55,402 nt of DNA from Fragilariopsis cylindrus CCMP1102 (Eukaryota; Bacillariophyta; Bacillariophyceae; Bacillariales; Bacillariaceae). Location of the stretch: contig FMBT01000552.1 of the NCBI GenBank assembly GCA_900095095.1, positions 1 through 55,402 of the forward strand, in the 5' to 3' direction. Shown one piece after another: positions 9,673 through 21,334 of this stretch. The translations under genes and the position numbers were made by a program. A model generated the notes under the pieces. The model did no database searches. It saw only the letters and a list, made by a program, of their open reading frames with translations, and was not told the origin of the DNA. Position 1 is the first letter of the stretch, and each line of letters begins with the position of its first letter.

Positions 9673-11909
9673 CACCCTTGCAAGCTAGTTGGACTCTTTC
9701 CTTCGATATATGTATAGATAGGTCTTAGTTTCCTGTGTGTGGCTGGTGAGTGGTATTTGGTATAGTAGTCGGCAAGGTTAACTTTGCCTGGTGCCCAGAA
9801 TACTCTGTATTCTCCTTGTTCCACTCTGTCCTGTACCCAGTAGAATCTTTTGTCCATTGCTTTACTTTGTCTTTGTTTGATTGTTTTGTTCATTATTCCA
9901 TCCGCTGTACTGTTATCGGTTCGGAGTGGTGTTGGTGGTTGTGGATGGCCGAGTTCTTCGAGTGTTGTTCTCATTGGTGCTAGTTCTTGTGCATTCATGT
10001 ACAATGCTCCTACCTCTGCCTCTGCTGCTGATGCCATTACTGCTTTGATTATTTTTGCTAGTACATATATTGGACCATTGAATTGGGTTCCGTGTTTGTT
10101 GCCTAGATAGTGGTATCCTCCTGCTCGGCTTCGTGATTTCGGTGCTACACAGTAGGCTGCATCACTGTCACATGATAATATCATGTCGCTGGCTCTGTAA
10201 ATGATTGTTGCATCCGGGTTGCTGGCGCAGTAGTTTAGGAATTGGATTAGTGCTGCTTGCGTGTCCTCTGTTGCTGTTGTTGCCTTGATGCTTAGTTCAT
10301 TGAGTGCGTGTAAAAAGGTGCTATCGACTGATCTTCCATCATATAAGAATTTGCCACATACTTTCTGAATATGGTTCTTTTGTAATGGTGTTAGTTCTGG
10401 TGTTGTATCTTCCGTGTTATATTGGATTTTCTTTCCATATTCCGGTGGTACATACTTAGTTGGTCCATAGTGGTGTTTTGATGGTGTTGGGTGCTGAAAT
10501 TGCTGCAGTGCTCGCTTGACATATCCCTTCATTGATAGTTTTACTTCTCTTTTTTCATAGTTCCATTCTAAATCAATTCCGATATATTTGGACCCTGTCC
10601 AATCTATTTTGAGTGGGTATTTTTCTTTAATTGCGTCGAATAAGTGGTCAATATCATCTTTGTTGGTATATTTAACTCCAAAGTCGTCTACTACTAGTGT
10701 GAAGCTGATTGGTCGTGTTTTATGTTTCCATAGTCCTGGTGTTCTCTTGGTTGGGTAATATCCATACTGTGCTAGGTGCTCTTGGAGATCTTCGTTTGCG
10801 ATTCTTCCACTTTGTGCTAGTCCATACATTGCTCCTGTTATTTCTACATAGGCATATCCATCTGCTTCCGCGTATTGCATTACATTATATTCTTCGATGA
10901 TTTCTGTTGGAATAAGGCTTAGGTGAATTCTCATGTATTCAGATGATTTAAGCTTTGAATTTGTGTAGAAGTTTCCTATGTCAGCTGCTGCATATTGTGC
11001 ATCTTTGGTTGATATTGTGCTGTTGAGGTGTATCTTGATTGTTTCCAGGCCAGCTGTTTCTGTGCTTGTTTTGCCATCATACGGTAGTCGGTCTCCTCCT
11101 ACTGTGAGTCTTGTTCGATTGATATCTTCTTTTTGTAGTCGTACGTCGCAACAGAATCTTGCATATGTTACTTTCTTTCCCATTGGTACTTGCTTTCTTT
11201 TTATAAAGTGGAACGTATCTGATCCTTTTACTCGTTGTGTACCATCTTCATTTTTTCCTACTCCTTTTAAAAGTTTACCAAATTCATTTGCTGATGATTT
11301 TTGCCACCATTCACGTGTTTGTTTGTTGGAGTGGTTGATTAGTTGTTTGTAGTCGATCATTTTCCCTGTTGCTTCATCATAAACTGTCATCGCAAAGTGT
11401 CCTGGTAGTTTTCCTCCTGCTGGGCTTTTCTGTTGTACCATGTTGGCTCGTTGTAGTCTTGTTGATAGTCGTGTCATCCGTCGTGTTAGATCTTTATCTG
11501 TATCAATGCATTTGTATCGGTTGAGTGTTCTACTGCTTACTTGTTCTTTGTCCCCACTTTCGTATTCAATAAAGTATAGTCGTTCATTTTCATTGTAGCT
11601 TGTTACTTCTCCGCGTTGAATGGTGTTGTTGTAGTTTTTCATTATTTTGGTTCCTATTTCATCTTCGTTGATTGTTGGTAGTAATGCCACCCTTGTAGCT
11701 ACTCGGTTCGTATCTCGGTTCGCGTTGACGTGTTGGGCTTGGTTCATATCTCGGTTCGTGAAGAATTGGTGTTGGTTTTCCTCTGGATCACCCACCACCC
11801 TTGTAGCTGCCCATGCCGGCACCCTTGTAGCTTCACTATCCTGTTGTCGTGGAGTGAATATTTCGCGTAGCTTGTCAATGGCGTCGTTGGTTTTGGTTCC
11901 TTGGTCCAA
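9462..11909 (-). CDS. copia pol: reverse transcriptase and RNase H
   Basis: Intact 815-residue frame, open further upstream to about 12,060, where it connects to the integrase C-terminus after a frame break. RT landmarks are AADIGNFYTNSKL, EITGAMYGLAQSGR and the catalytic VDDFGVKY near 10,680, in place of the classical YVDD. The connection and RNase H part includes SCDSDAAYCVAP, SAAEAEVGALYMNA and LRTDNSTADGI, ending with FWAPGKVNLADYYTK. Three ATRV motifs in the N-terminal part come from a repeated 13-bp DNA word. The C-terminal Thr/Arg/Asp-rich and Gln/Asn-rich tail is encoded by the 3' LTR. RT copies DNA from the element RNA; RNase H degrades the RNA strand. Confidence 0.93.
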   Translation of the reverse strand: MDQGTKTNDAIDKLREIFTPRQQDSEATRVPAWAATRVVGDPEENQHQFFTNRDMNQAQHVNANRDTNRVATRVALLPTINEDEIGTKIMKNYNNTIQRGEVTSYNENERLYFIEYESGDKEQVSSRTLNRYKCIDTDKDLTRRMTRLSTRLQRANMVQQKSPAGGKLPGHFAMTVYDEATGKMIDYKQLINHSNKQTREWWQKSSANEFGKLLKGVGKNEDGTQRVKGSDTFHFIKRKQVPMGKKVTYARFCCDVRLQKEDINRTRLTVGGDRLPYDGKTSTETAGLETIKIHLNSTISTKDAQYAAADIGNFYTNSKLKSSEYMRIHLSLIPTEIIEEYNVMQYAEADGYAYVEITGAMYGLAQSGRIANEDLQEHLAQYGYYPTKRTPGLWKHKTRPISFTLVVDDFGVKYTNKDDIDHLFDAIKEKYPLKIDWTGSKYIGIDLEWNYEKREVKLSMKGYVKRALQQFQHPTPSKHHYGPTKYVPPEYGKKIQYNTEDTTPELTPLQKNHIQKVCGKFLYDGRSVDSTFLHALNELSIKATTATEDTQAALIQFLNYCASNPDATIIYRASDMILSCDSDAAYCVAPKSRSRAGGYHYLGNKHGTQFNGPIYVLAKIIKAVMASAAEAEVGALYMNAQELAPMRTTLEELGHPQPPTPLRTDNSTADGIMNKTIKQRQSKAMDKRFYWVQDRVEQGEYRVFWAPGKVNLADYYTKYHSPATHRKLRPIYTYIEGKSPTSLQGCVEILTRTTETRTTDRPRTTDRPQIPLQRTDSNNNTSQSNSNTNDKCLSPLTQATQALQQRLKDSVSRTA

Positions 11910-11967
11910 AAATGGTGTAGGTGGATGTGGTTTCTGTAGTATTGCTATTAATCTTCTGTTGCACTTG

Positions 11968-13644
11968 CTAGTCTATCCTCTGATGATGTCTTTGGCATTT
12001 GTACGTGTTCTGGGAAGAATTCAATTGTATCCGTTGTTCTTTCTCCTCTTGTTGCCGGATGTATACTCTATAATTACGATAATGATGTTTGGCTGGTCCA
12101 ATAAAGTAACCTTTTACTCCATGATCCGCCCATGTTTTCCTATCCTGTGGTCTTTCATGTGCTACAATGAGGCATCCAGGAGGTGCTAGTGGTGTTTTGT
12201 TGAAGTCAAAATTTCCCCATAATTCATTGTAGGCTGATTTGGCTGGGTTGATTCGTGATGGTCGTAACATGTTGAGTGTTATTACTGCTACCTGATTAAC
12301 CTATCCCATTGGCTTTTTGGAAATGTTGGATCAACCCCGTATAACGTTGAGATAAAATGATTTTTGAATGTTTGTATTCCCGTTCAGCTGGTATTGTTCT
12401 ATGGTTGCCTCTTGGTGCTATTTGGTACTTCAATCCTCGTGATTCTATCTCTTCGATTAGTTCTTTTGAAAATTCATTGTCTATACGATGTAGTACTGGT
12501 TGATTCCTGCTTTCTTCAGTGTATCATGCATTTCAATGAACCCTGCTAATAGGTGTTCTTTTGCTCGCGATTTGATTGCCACTGCAAGTATTGGTCCTGC
12601 ATCACTGTCTTCCATTAGCATGACGTATCTGTTTCCTCGTGATGAAGTGTGTGGAAATGCGCCTGTTTGGTCACTTGATGTCATTCCTTTCAAATCTTCA
12701 AAGTTGATGGCTGTTACCTGGACTATGTGTTCGCGATTCTTTATTACTCGTGGTGGTAGGTAGTCTGGGTCATCTTCTTCATCTTCCATTATTTCCTCTG
12801 TTGTTACTTTGTCTGTTGGACGTAGGTTCTTTCTTACTTTGTGGAGATGTCCCATTGTTGTTTGGATTGATTTCGGTAGGTGTTTTCTAATGCCATTTGA
12901 TGTTAATCCCGGGAATGATGTTAACCAATTTTTGTCAATTGCTTTGATTAGTGTTGTGACGACTGGTGCTCCTAATGTTGCATGGTGCCAGGCTTGCAGT
13001 TGCGATGCCGATTTTTGTTGGTAGGCACTGTTGGCTGTGTGCTTGAGTTGGATCATAAATGGTCTCTTTTTCGGTACCGTGTTGTTGTCGTCGTTGTTTA
13101 AAGGCATTAACCATAAGTTTGTTTCAGCATCTCGAGGTCCTTCAATAATTACGTTGTTATTTTTAATTACCTGTACATTTTGTTTTTTAAAAACTACTGT
13201 ACAGTCAGCATCACATAATACTGGTACCGATATTAATGATCTTTCCATTTCTTTGAATCCATGTGCTTTCTGTGCTTCTGGTGGTAGTTCCGGCGCTAAT
13301 CGTAGTTGTCTGGTTGTTACAGAGTTCATGGTGTTTGTGTTGGCTACTCCTACATTGATTTCGTCATGCTTTAGTGCTTTGCCTAGGTACTTATGTTTGT
13401 TTGCTAGGAACATGCTTGTTGCTGCTGAATCTGGATGACCTTGTGGTGTAGATTGGTCAATTAGTAGTGCTTTGAATTTGTTTGTGAGGGTTGACAAACG
13501 AGTTGTGCTATCAGTATTATTATTAGTTACTGCTGCTGCATATGATATATGCTTGTTGATACGCGAAGATGATGTGTAATTATTTAAATCAGTATTATTT
13601 ATTTTATTATTTTGACTTATCTTACTATTCACCTCCCCACATCT
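11968..13644 (-). CDS. copia pol: aspartic protease and integrase
   Basis: Protease signature DSAATSMFL lies near 13,430. A pre-integrase segment (WHHATLGAPVVTTLIKAI) comes next, then the integrase core with D in SSDQTGAFPHTSSRG, D in HRIDNEFSKEL and E in IPAER/AIQTFKNHF. The C-terminal region includes RPSRINPAKSAYNELWG and APPGCLIVAHERP. The frame breaks near 12,490, 12,375, 12,290 and 12,070; joining across them restores the family pattern without gaps. The left end (11968) is the stop of the last out-of-phase piece, and the true frame flows into the RT. It is in the same frame as gag, separated only by TGA at 13645-13647. Domain assignment is firm; activity of this copy is doubtful as sequenced. 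Confidence 0.85.
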
Positions 13645-14933
13645 TCAGGTTGCGAAATGACAGTTGGTAGTAACACCTCCCATCTTGTTAGCTAGCGTTG
13701 CTGCTACATTGTGGCATGCTTTACGGTTGACACACGTCTCTGGTGTGTGTGTTGGTTTGATATCGTATCCACATGATGGGCAATAACTGGTTGAATTTGG
13801 GTAGCGGCGTTTCGATCTTTGGCCATTGCCTAGGTCATTTTTGATATACTCGCCGTCAAATTTGCTCTTCTTTTTTGCTTTTGCTGCATTGTTTTCACCT
13901 TGGTTGTTGTTTTGAGTGAATTGCGCAAACATCTGCATCATTTCTTCTTTGGTAACAGTGCTTGTTGCACTACTGCCACCGGCGCTGCCATTGCTGCTGC
14001 CGGTGCTAATCGATGCTGGGATCCGTCCGGGGATCTCGTTGTTGGTTGCACTGTTCGCTAGTTGTTGTTGTTGTTCAATCCGCGCTTCTAATTCCTGTAT
14101 CTTTTGTGTTTGTAGTACGAGTACTTCTGATGCTTGTCGTTGAGTATCTTTCCGCTTTGTTTTGGCCAGTACTGCATTCGCTAGTTCGTTCGTTTCATAT
14201 GGCTGGATCAGTTTGTTCATTTGGATCTCTTTGCTGAAGTGCTTCCTCATGTCCTCCCAGGTTGTTAATGTCCTCTGTTCCATTCGCGACACGCATCCTT
14301 CAATCAATGTTCTTTTCAAATGTGGCATATGCATTCCTCATTACTTCTGCGTCTGTTACTGTTTCGCGGAGTCCGTTAGTAGTTCCTGCTTCATTGATTG
14401 CTTTGTAGTAGTGTTGGACATACGATCTGGATCATAGTCTACTTTGAGTAGTTCACGTGCATTTAGGATTTCACGATCCTTGTCAACTTTTAGGATGAAA
14501 TTCGTCCACATGTGTTGGTATACTTCATGTGGTGATACTCCAAGTAGTAACCCGTCAGTTTCTAATTCAATGAATAAATCTTCATCGAAGCATGCTTGGA
14601 TTGCTTTGTTTGTGTTGCGCTTGTGTTCTTCGTATTCCTCATAGATTTTGAGTACTTGTTTGTGCGCTGCATTGAGAATGTTGGTATCGCCGGTATATGG
14701 CCTGGGTCGACTGGCACTGGTACTGGTGCTGTGATTCCCTTCTTTAGTATCCACTGTGCTCGGTGCACATTATCCATGACCATCCGTGATCTCTTGCTTC
14801 TGTGATGTTGCATTTGTAACTGGTTTGTACTTTTGCCATCTGTTTCTGGAATGTAATTAACTGTCCCTGTTGTTGGAATTCCAGCTACTCGGTCAATGCC
14901 TGAATAGTCGTATTCAATTTCAACTTTCGTCAT
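13645..14933 (-). CDS. copia gag
   Basis: Gag packages the element RNA into particles. It starts at the ATG at 14933 (MTKVEIEYDYSGIDRVAG) and ends with a Cys/His cluster (YCPSCGYDIKPTHTPETC) that resembles a divergent zinc knuckle. It terminates CHFAT at a TGA. Three frame breaks (about 14,715, 14,400 and 14,305) interrupt it; the fragments overlap and rejoin sensibly. The central part is Gln/Asn/Ser-rich with a predicted coiled coil around QELEARIEQQQQ. Pol follows in the same frame after the stop. Confidence 0.85.
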
Positions 14934-15017
14934 GTTTTTAACGTGTTTCCGAAACGTCGTGTTTACTGACTATTTCGTAGGTCTAGTGTTATGTCCTGCG
15001 ACAATATTGTTTAGAAC

Positions 15018-15303
15018 TGTTGAGATTCTAGTTTAGATAAGAGTTTAATAGTTGTTAAGGTTGTTCTAAACGATTTATGAGTTCTATCTATCTTAGGCTG
15101 TCCTTGAGACGCTGTCCTTGAGACGCTGTTGTAATGCTTGTGTTGCTTGTGTTAGTGGCGATAGGCATTTGTCGTTTGTATTGCTGTTTGACTGGCTTGT
15201 GTTATTGTTTGAATCGGTGCGCTGTAACGGTATTTGTGGTCTGTCTGTCGTACGTGGTCTGTCCGTCGTTCGTGTTTCTGTCGTGCGAGTTAAGATTTCA
15301 ACA
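15018..15303 (-). repeat. copia LTR, right copy (5' LTR of the minus-strand element)
   Basis: 286 bp, same ends and internal sequence as the left copy. It should contain the promoter for the minus-strand genomic RNA. It is followed on the right by the target duplication TGACA at 15304-15308. Confidence 0.93.
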
Positions 15304-15308
15304 TGACA

Positions 15309-17268
15309 ACTACCCTTGATCCATCGATCCATCGGATTGTAGTTGTTATATCTCTGCTTATGCTGCTATTGTGTGTTATCACTAAAGAGGGCCCACCATT
15401 ATCTGTGATCAATCCAGATCAATCCATTATCATTTTGATTCCCAGACAATTGATAAGTGCTGCATCTTATTTTTACTGTATGTATATGAAGGATATTCTG
15501 GTGCATTACCTCCCCATAGCCTCCATGAGTGGTGTGGTGTATTATTGTATATTGTGTCATCATCAAATCGATCTATAATTTAGTCAGCTAATATAACAGA
15601 AACAGTGTGTTGATTACATGCCATTTATTGTTCTGATTCCAACTAGAGATATGTTGATTACATTACAGCTTGTAGACAAACAGTAATAATGCAATAGACT
15701 AACTAGTGACTATCTTAAAACTCCAGTCATACAATACATCGATTGCATTGCTAGGAACAAAAATATCCCCAATAAATGGAGAATTATAGGACTAGCAGAT
15801 AGATTCTTGGACTATCAGAAAGAAACCGTACCATCTTTATTGATCAATGCCTTTGATAGAAGCAAATTGGAAGGCGCTCCTTCTGGTTTCAAATGGCTGG
15901 GATCATGATAATATCACAGGGCTATCTGTAACAAAACTATTATCAAGCTATGAGAAAGAAGGCCTCCCAAAGGTTCGGCTGGTAACTTACTGGTATGGGT
16001 ACGGTGGGTGTAATTGTGATGCCCGCATCAGGCTTCTGGTTGATCTTGGGACAAGGGATGTTCTTCATCCTATACCAAGGTGACAATACCTACAATAAGA
16101 AATCAAAATGAATACTCTTTATCTCTCTTTACGCACCTATGACCACACAAAAGGCTAGAAATACTACTTTTGTTGAACATAAGGTGTCCACTTTATTCAT
16201 TAGAAGTTCCACTATCGTAGTTTCTTGTTTTCTCTAGGAAGTCGCATCAATGACTTTTGGCCCATGCATCGAGCATCGACGTACAAATAGAAAACAGGTA
16301 GCAAGTAGGTGTTGAGCCAGATTGATTGCGTACCGGAATCCTGCGTTGCGGCCTATGGTATTCATCAGAATGATGAGGTGCATGCATGCTATGGTACTCT
16401 TTTTGGATCGGAAATTATTACAGAAAACTAAAGTCTGTTGAATAAATCATTACATTGAACTGCAACTACATCATACATGAACATCATCAAACATCTACGC
16501 GCAGGAAATTTCCTATTGTAAGGAATTGCTTATTTATTGTTAGATAAACTATACGTAAATCAATATTTATTTTCTTATACATGAAATTATCTTCTCAAAT
16601 ACTCACACAATGCATCCAATCCTCCCCTTCCATCATCATTTGAATACCTCCATCCACAAAACATCCTCAGTTACGCGCAGTGGAGTAGATAAACACCACT
16701 AACAGGCAACTAAGCTCACATTTCTCATGAACACTATTTACATATATGCATAGTTAGGAAGTCTTCAGTTTAGTGAACTTAGGTAGCTAGACGCATTTAC
16801 ATCGTCTAGACAACTTGGGGCACAAGATGTACACGGGCATGTTTTAGTCGTTTTTTTTGCTTGATAGCACTATCAGTGACGTATTCAGAGAAATCTTTGC
16901 GTCACGAATACTTGTACGCAACAACCCAAGAATAAAGAACATGTAGAATCCTCTCGCGACAGGCATGAAGCTATTGACATCAAAATCACACGAACAAGAG
17001 GATCAATAACAGCTACATAAACGATTGCGTATTGTACTCCTTCATTTCATCTTTTAGGATTTGGGAATAGCAGGGGAATACTAGTCGTACTCTTAAGTCA
17101 TCCACGTTCACGTCCAGAGCAATTAGATAGACAGATAGAGAGGTAGAGAGGGCAATTACTTCAAGTAAAACATACCTATTTTCACCACACATAATCGCAA
17201 TCAACAACAACGTCTTCAAAAATATCAAATTCCGTAAAACGGCTTTTCGTTGACATTGAAATTCAACC
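15309..17268. other. 2-kb gene-free spacer
   Basis: Between the copia element and the trehalose-related gene no frame has recognisable protein similarity or organised composition. Several 60-90-codon frames exist (for example 15847-16083) but lack supporting features. The right part must hold the promoter and leader of the downstream gene. No tRNA or other RNA gene could be recognised by eye. Confidence 0.5.
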
Positions 17269-20200
17269 ATGGACATGATCAATAATACAACCGTGTCAGT
17301 ATCAGCAGTATGGTCCCGCAGGTCGAGTGGTCCGTGCCCACTTTACATGTAGAGCGGATTTACCCATGGGAAGTTCATTGCGAGTGACGGGTAGCAGTCT
17401 TTGGTCTCCAACCTCATTGACAAGTCCATCTGATCCTATGAACGCTCATCAGATAGCACAAGATAGCGCTGCCGCGGCGGTTATCCTTCGTACGGGAACG
17501 ATACAGAAGATTCGCTGGAATATTGGCTCAGTAACAATCCAACTAATTTGTATGCCAGTAGTGTTGAGATGGTAACAACACCAGAAGATTATCCCGTTTG
17601 GACGACGAAGCAACCGGTTGTGATCGTTTTGACCGCAACAAATAGTGCTGTTCAACGACATTATTACCGTTATTTGGTGGTGACACCGGGTGCGTCATCT
17701 CCCACGGAAATGGATATATTGAGTGATACTCATGTAGATACAATGGATATTTCTACTAGTGATGGACGAGACGGAACAATTAATGTTATGATGTGGGAAC
17801 AGCCCGAATTTCCAGGAATGGAACGAACAGCTAGTGTTAGTAGTAACAACAAACTCCCGGTCCATGCATCGGCTAGTACAAAATCTATTGATACGAATGT
17901 TACCACGATGTCGACCGTACCCGGTATAAACGATCCATCGTCGCCACAAAATCAATTCTTACTCTTAGCACAAATGCCATACCGGACCTTGGACATTCAC
18001 GTCGAAACTGCCAAGGTGTCTAATCCACGTCCAGAAGATCGTCTCGATACGTGGAATAGTTCTGATGACAGTACCTTTCAAGCATATTTAATTCGAGAAT
18101 CGATGCAACGTGATAAGGCCAAGGCGGCTGCGATGAAGAAAATGGCCGAAGAACGACGGAATAGTTTCGTTATGGATGGACGATCTCAATCGGATATGTC
18201 CGATGGAAATCTATCGGCTATTTCTGGCGTCGCCGATGACAACTCTGGAGACGTCGATATGACAAACCTAGTCGTTTCTTCTCCCGGCGCAGCCGAACAG
18301 GCTGCTATAAACACAAGTCTTGCACCGAAAATTCTCTTCATTTGTTTCCATTTGCCTGTGGTCGTTGTGAAAGTCGATGGTAAATGGGAGGCCACATGGA
18401 GTGAATCCTTATTGGCTAGCAAGGATTCGAGTAGAATTGTTGCCAATTATCGTGCACATTGGATAGGAACCGTAACGGCGCATCCGCCTATCTCAAAGGA
18501 GGAAGATAGACAAGCTATCCGGGCTATATTGGCCGAAATGGAGTGTACGCCTATCTTTTTAGATCCATCAACGGCACAGGCACACTATTACGGATTTTGT
18601 AAGCAAGTTTTGTGGCCAGCCTTTCACAACATCGACTTATTGGATCTTTCCACTAGTGGAGGAGGTGAAAGTAGTAGTGGTAGCAGCAGTAACCAACAAC
18701 AAGGTACTGGTAATAAGGACGCAGGTGGTAGCGACGGTGTCGCTACGTCCGATTGGGATCAAAGTCGATTAGATCATTGGTGGCAAGCCTACCAGCAAGT
18801 TAATCAAGAATTTGCTAATGTAGTGAAAGGAATAGTCGAACGTGACGCTGTGACAATGATCGATAAGACCTATCTTTGGATTCATGACTACCATCTTGCA
18901 TTGCTACCAAGGTACTTGTGCGAGGATGGAAGTGCTACTAAGTATTGTCGTAAGGTCTTCTTTTTACATATTCCATTTCCTACCTCTCAAATCTTTCGTG
19001 AACTTGAATGCGGAGAGGATATTCTACAGGGTATGTTGCATGCCGATGTTGTTGGATTTCATGCCTTTGATCATGCTCGACATTTTTTGAATGCCAACAA
19101 ACGGATAATGGGTTTGAATTACGAAAATCTACAAGGAGGTCTTATCGGCGTGAATTATATGGGACGGACTGTTCTCGTGAGCATGTCCAATGTTAGTATT
19201 GAACCAAAAATGGTCGATGTGGCCTTGAAATTACCATCTGTAGATATGGGATGTAATAGTCTTAGACAAATCCACGGGGATCGCAGTATCATTTGTGGTG
19301 TTGATATCGGACAGCGTCTCAGTGGGTCGAGTCTGAAGTTGTTGGCCTATGAGCGTTTGTTACAAGACTATCCGTCATGGCAAGCTAAGGTGGTCATGGT
19401 ATTAAGAATATTACTACCGGGATCAAGAAAACGCGACGAACAAATCACGGTTCGTGAATTGCGACAAATTGTGTTACGCATTCAAGAGAAATACGGGAGT
19501 GCAGTCATCGATTACAAGGAAATTACTGGGTCCAACTTACCTTTGGATCAAAGGCTAGCACTCTGGAAGGCTTCTGATGTATTGATGCTGACGCCTATTC
19601 GAGAAGGTTTGAATCATTGGCCTTTGGAATATATTTATTGCAAGCGTGATATGGCGCCCGGGGTTGTCATAGCCTCAGAATTTAGTGCAGTTTGTAGTAT
19701 ATTGAATGGTGCATTGCGTGTAAATCCCTTTGACATTCAGATGACAGTAACAATTATGGATAAGGCTTTGAGCATGGATCCTGAAGAGAAGGAGGGTCGT
19801 CGGTATCGAGATTTGGACTTTGTGTCAAACAGTCCCAGTGATCGATGGGTTAGAAATGTCCTACGGGATATGAATGATGCTTACACGGCCTCCAGCTCGG
19901 GTAACAAGAAAAGCCACGATAATTCTCCGCTTCCAGGTATGAGTACCCCCAAAAGCCCAGGACATCGACGAACGTCTTCAAAGATTCGTCGAGAGGAAGT
20001 TCAAGGAACTGCTGCTTTTTTGCTGAAGGAATCACATAACTCTTTTACGCACATGAACCCAAAAGTGTTGAAACAAGCCTATGATGTGTCGTCCCGGCGT
20101 GTGATAATTCTTGATTTTAATGGCACCATCGTTCTCAAGGAGCCACCGGGCAAATATTTGAAGCGCGAAATTCTTGGCTCATCTGGAAACAAGCCACCTC

Positions 20201-21061
20201 CTGAAGTTTTAGAGGCATTGTCGTTATTGTGTCGTGATCCTAGGAATACAGTCTACGTCAATTCGGGTGATTCGTCAGAGAATGTTTTGAGTGCATTAGG
20301 AAATATCCACAATCTAGGCCTAGCTGTATCAAATGGGGCTAAGTTTAGCCCTCCTATGCAAGATAAAGACGAAGAGAGACAATGGCAGGCATTTGATTTG
20401 GGAGTTGACTGGGATGCTGTGAAGCGAGTCGCATTGCCTGTACTAAGCAAGTATACAGCTCGCTCCAATGGATCTTTTGTAAAGCTGACAGCCTTCTCTA
20501 TAGGTTGGTCCTACTATAGCTGTGATCCTGAATGGGGATCCCTGCAGGCGCTCACCTTGTTTTGGAGCTAGAGGCCGAACTAAAAACTTCCAATGTACGT
20601 CTGGTCACGCTGAAAGGTATTGTCGAGATCGTCCCACGCAAACTTAACAAGGGTCTCATCGTCAAAAAAGTTCTCCGAGACATTTCCAAGACACCAAATG
20701 AACCGCCGATTGACTTTTGTCTCTGTTTAGGTGACGATATCTCGGATGAAAAAATGTTCACCAGTGTTTTTTCGTTTATAGCCGAAATGGGTGATGCTAC
20801 GTCTGCTCATTGGATCCACCTGTTATCAACGACGATGGTACCCTCGAAGAGCCTAAATCTTCAATTATTCTCGCACAGAAACCAATCCCGGATCCCATGT
20901 ACTGCTTTACTTGTGCGGTAGGCAAAAAACCTTCAAGTGCCTCCATGTATGTAACGGATGCTCAAGAGGTGGCCAATGCTCTTGTTCTACTAGCCAAGGG
21001 AGAATTCCCGCAAGGTGGAGTAGACACGGGTAGGGGCATCGACCAAAATATGTTTACGTGA
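17269..21061 (+). CDS. CBM20-TPS-TPP protein (trehalose-6-phosphate synthase/phosphatase family)
   Basis: Family proteins make trehalose-6-phosphate from UDP-glucose and glucose-6-phosphate and dephosphorylate it to trehalose. An N-terminal starch-binding-like segment (VRAHFTCRADLPMGSSLRV, then PVWTT near 17,600 and YRYLVV) resembles CBM20. The TPS domain is marked by LWIHDYHLALLPRYL near 18,880 and VFFLHIPFPTSQIFREL. The TPP domain is marked by ILDFNGTI near 20,110 and GDDISDEKMF near 20,735. Key positions differ from active enzymes. The TPS RLDYIKG loop is IGQRLSG near 19,310, and the phosphatase DxDGT is DFNGT. The main frame 17548-20571 is clean for 1007 codons. Frame breaks occur near 17,320, 17,475, 20,555 and 20,810. 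The ATG at 17269 is the likeliest start. A regulatory role resembling plant class II TPS is an inference. Confidence 0.87.
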
Positions 21062-21334
21062 AAAAAAAAACGTAGAAAAGAAAAGAAAGTGATAAATTGC
21101 AGCTTTAACTATGAACAAAAATACTAGAACAAATACAGTGACACATAACTGCACCTGTAATCGATTTTTTAGTGGAGATTTAATTGCTCTTTCTCTTAGT
21201 AATGTAGCTACAAACACGTAGCTAATAATTTAATCTAATCTGATCCGATCCTATTACATTATTATCTATTACCACGGGTGGTATTTCTTCGTGTACCAGA
21301 TGTTTTACGCCCTCCCCCCTTTTTTGTCACTGGT

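Larger units (their letters stand above)
9387..15303 (-). mobile_element. Ty1/copia LTR retrotransposon (diatom CoDi-like)
   Basis: Complete 5.9-kb element read from right to left. It has 286-bp LTRs at both ends, beginning TGTTGA and ending TCAACA, identical by eye, and a 5-bp target duplication TGACA at 9382-9386 and 15304-15308. Order on the minus strand is leader, gag, protease, integrase, RT-RNase H, which is copia order. Identical LTRs indicate a very recent insertion. The internal region nevertheless has about seven one-base frame breaks in gag and integrase, plus an in-frame TGA between gag and pol, while the RT-RNase H frame is clean. The sequence next to the 5' LTR (GTTCTAAACAATATTG on the minus strand) does not match a usual tRNA 3' end. 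Confidence 0.95.

Noticed and set aside
15303..15578. 91-codon frame starting at the right LTR border
   Set aside because: Begins in the LTR end and target duplication and then runs through random flank; composition is not protein-like.
15847..16083. 78-codon plus-strand frame in the 2-kb spacer
   Set aside because: No recognisable motif, no targeting signal, no splice partners; length is within chance for this region.
20532..20921. Introns as explanation for the frame changes in the TPS-TPP gene
   Set aside because: The frames overlap directly and the protein continues without lost residues; no GT..AG pair fits in the few bases available.
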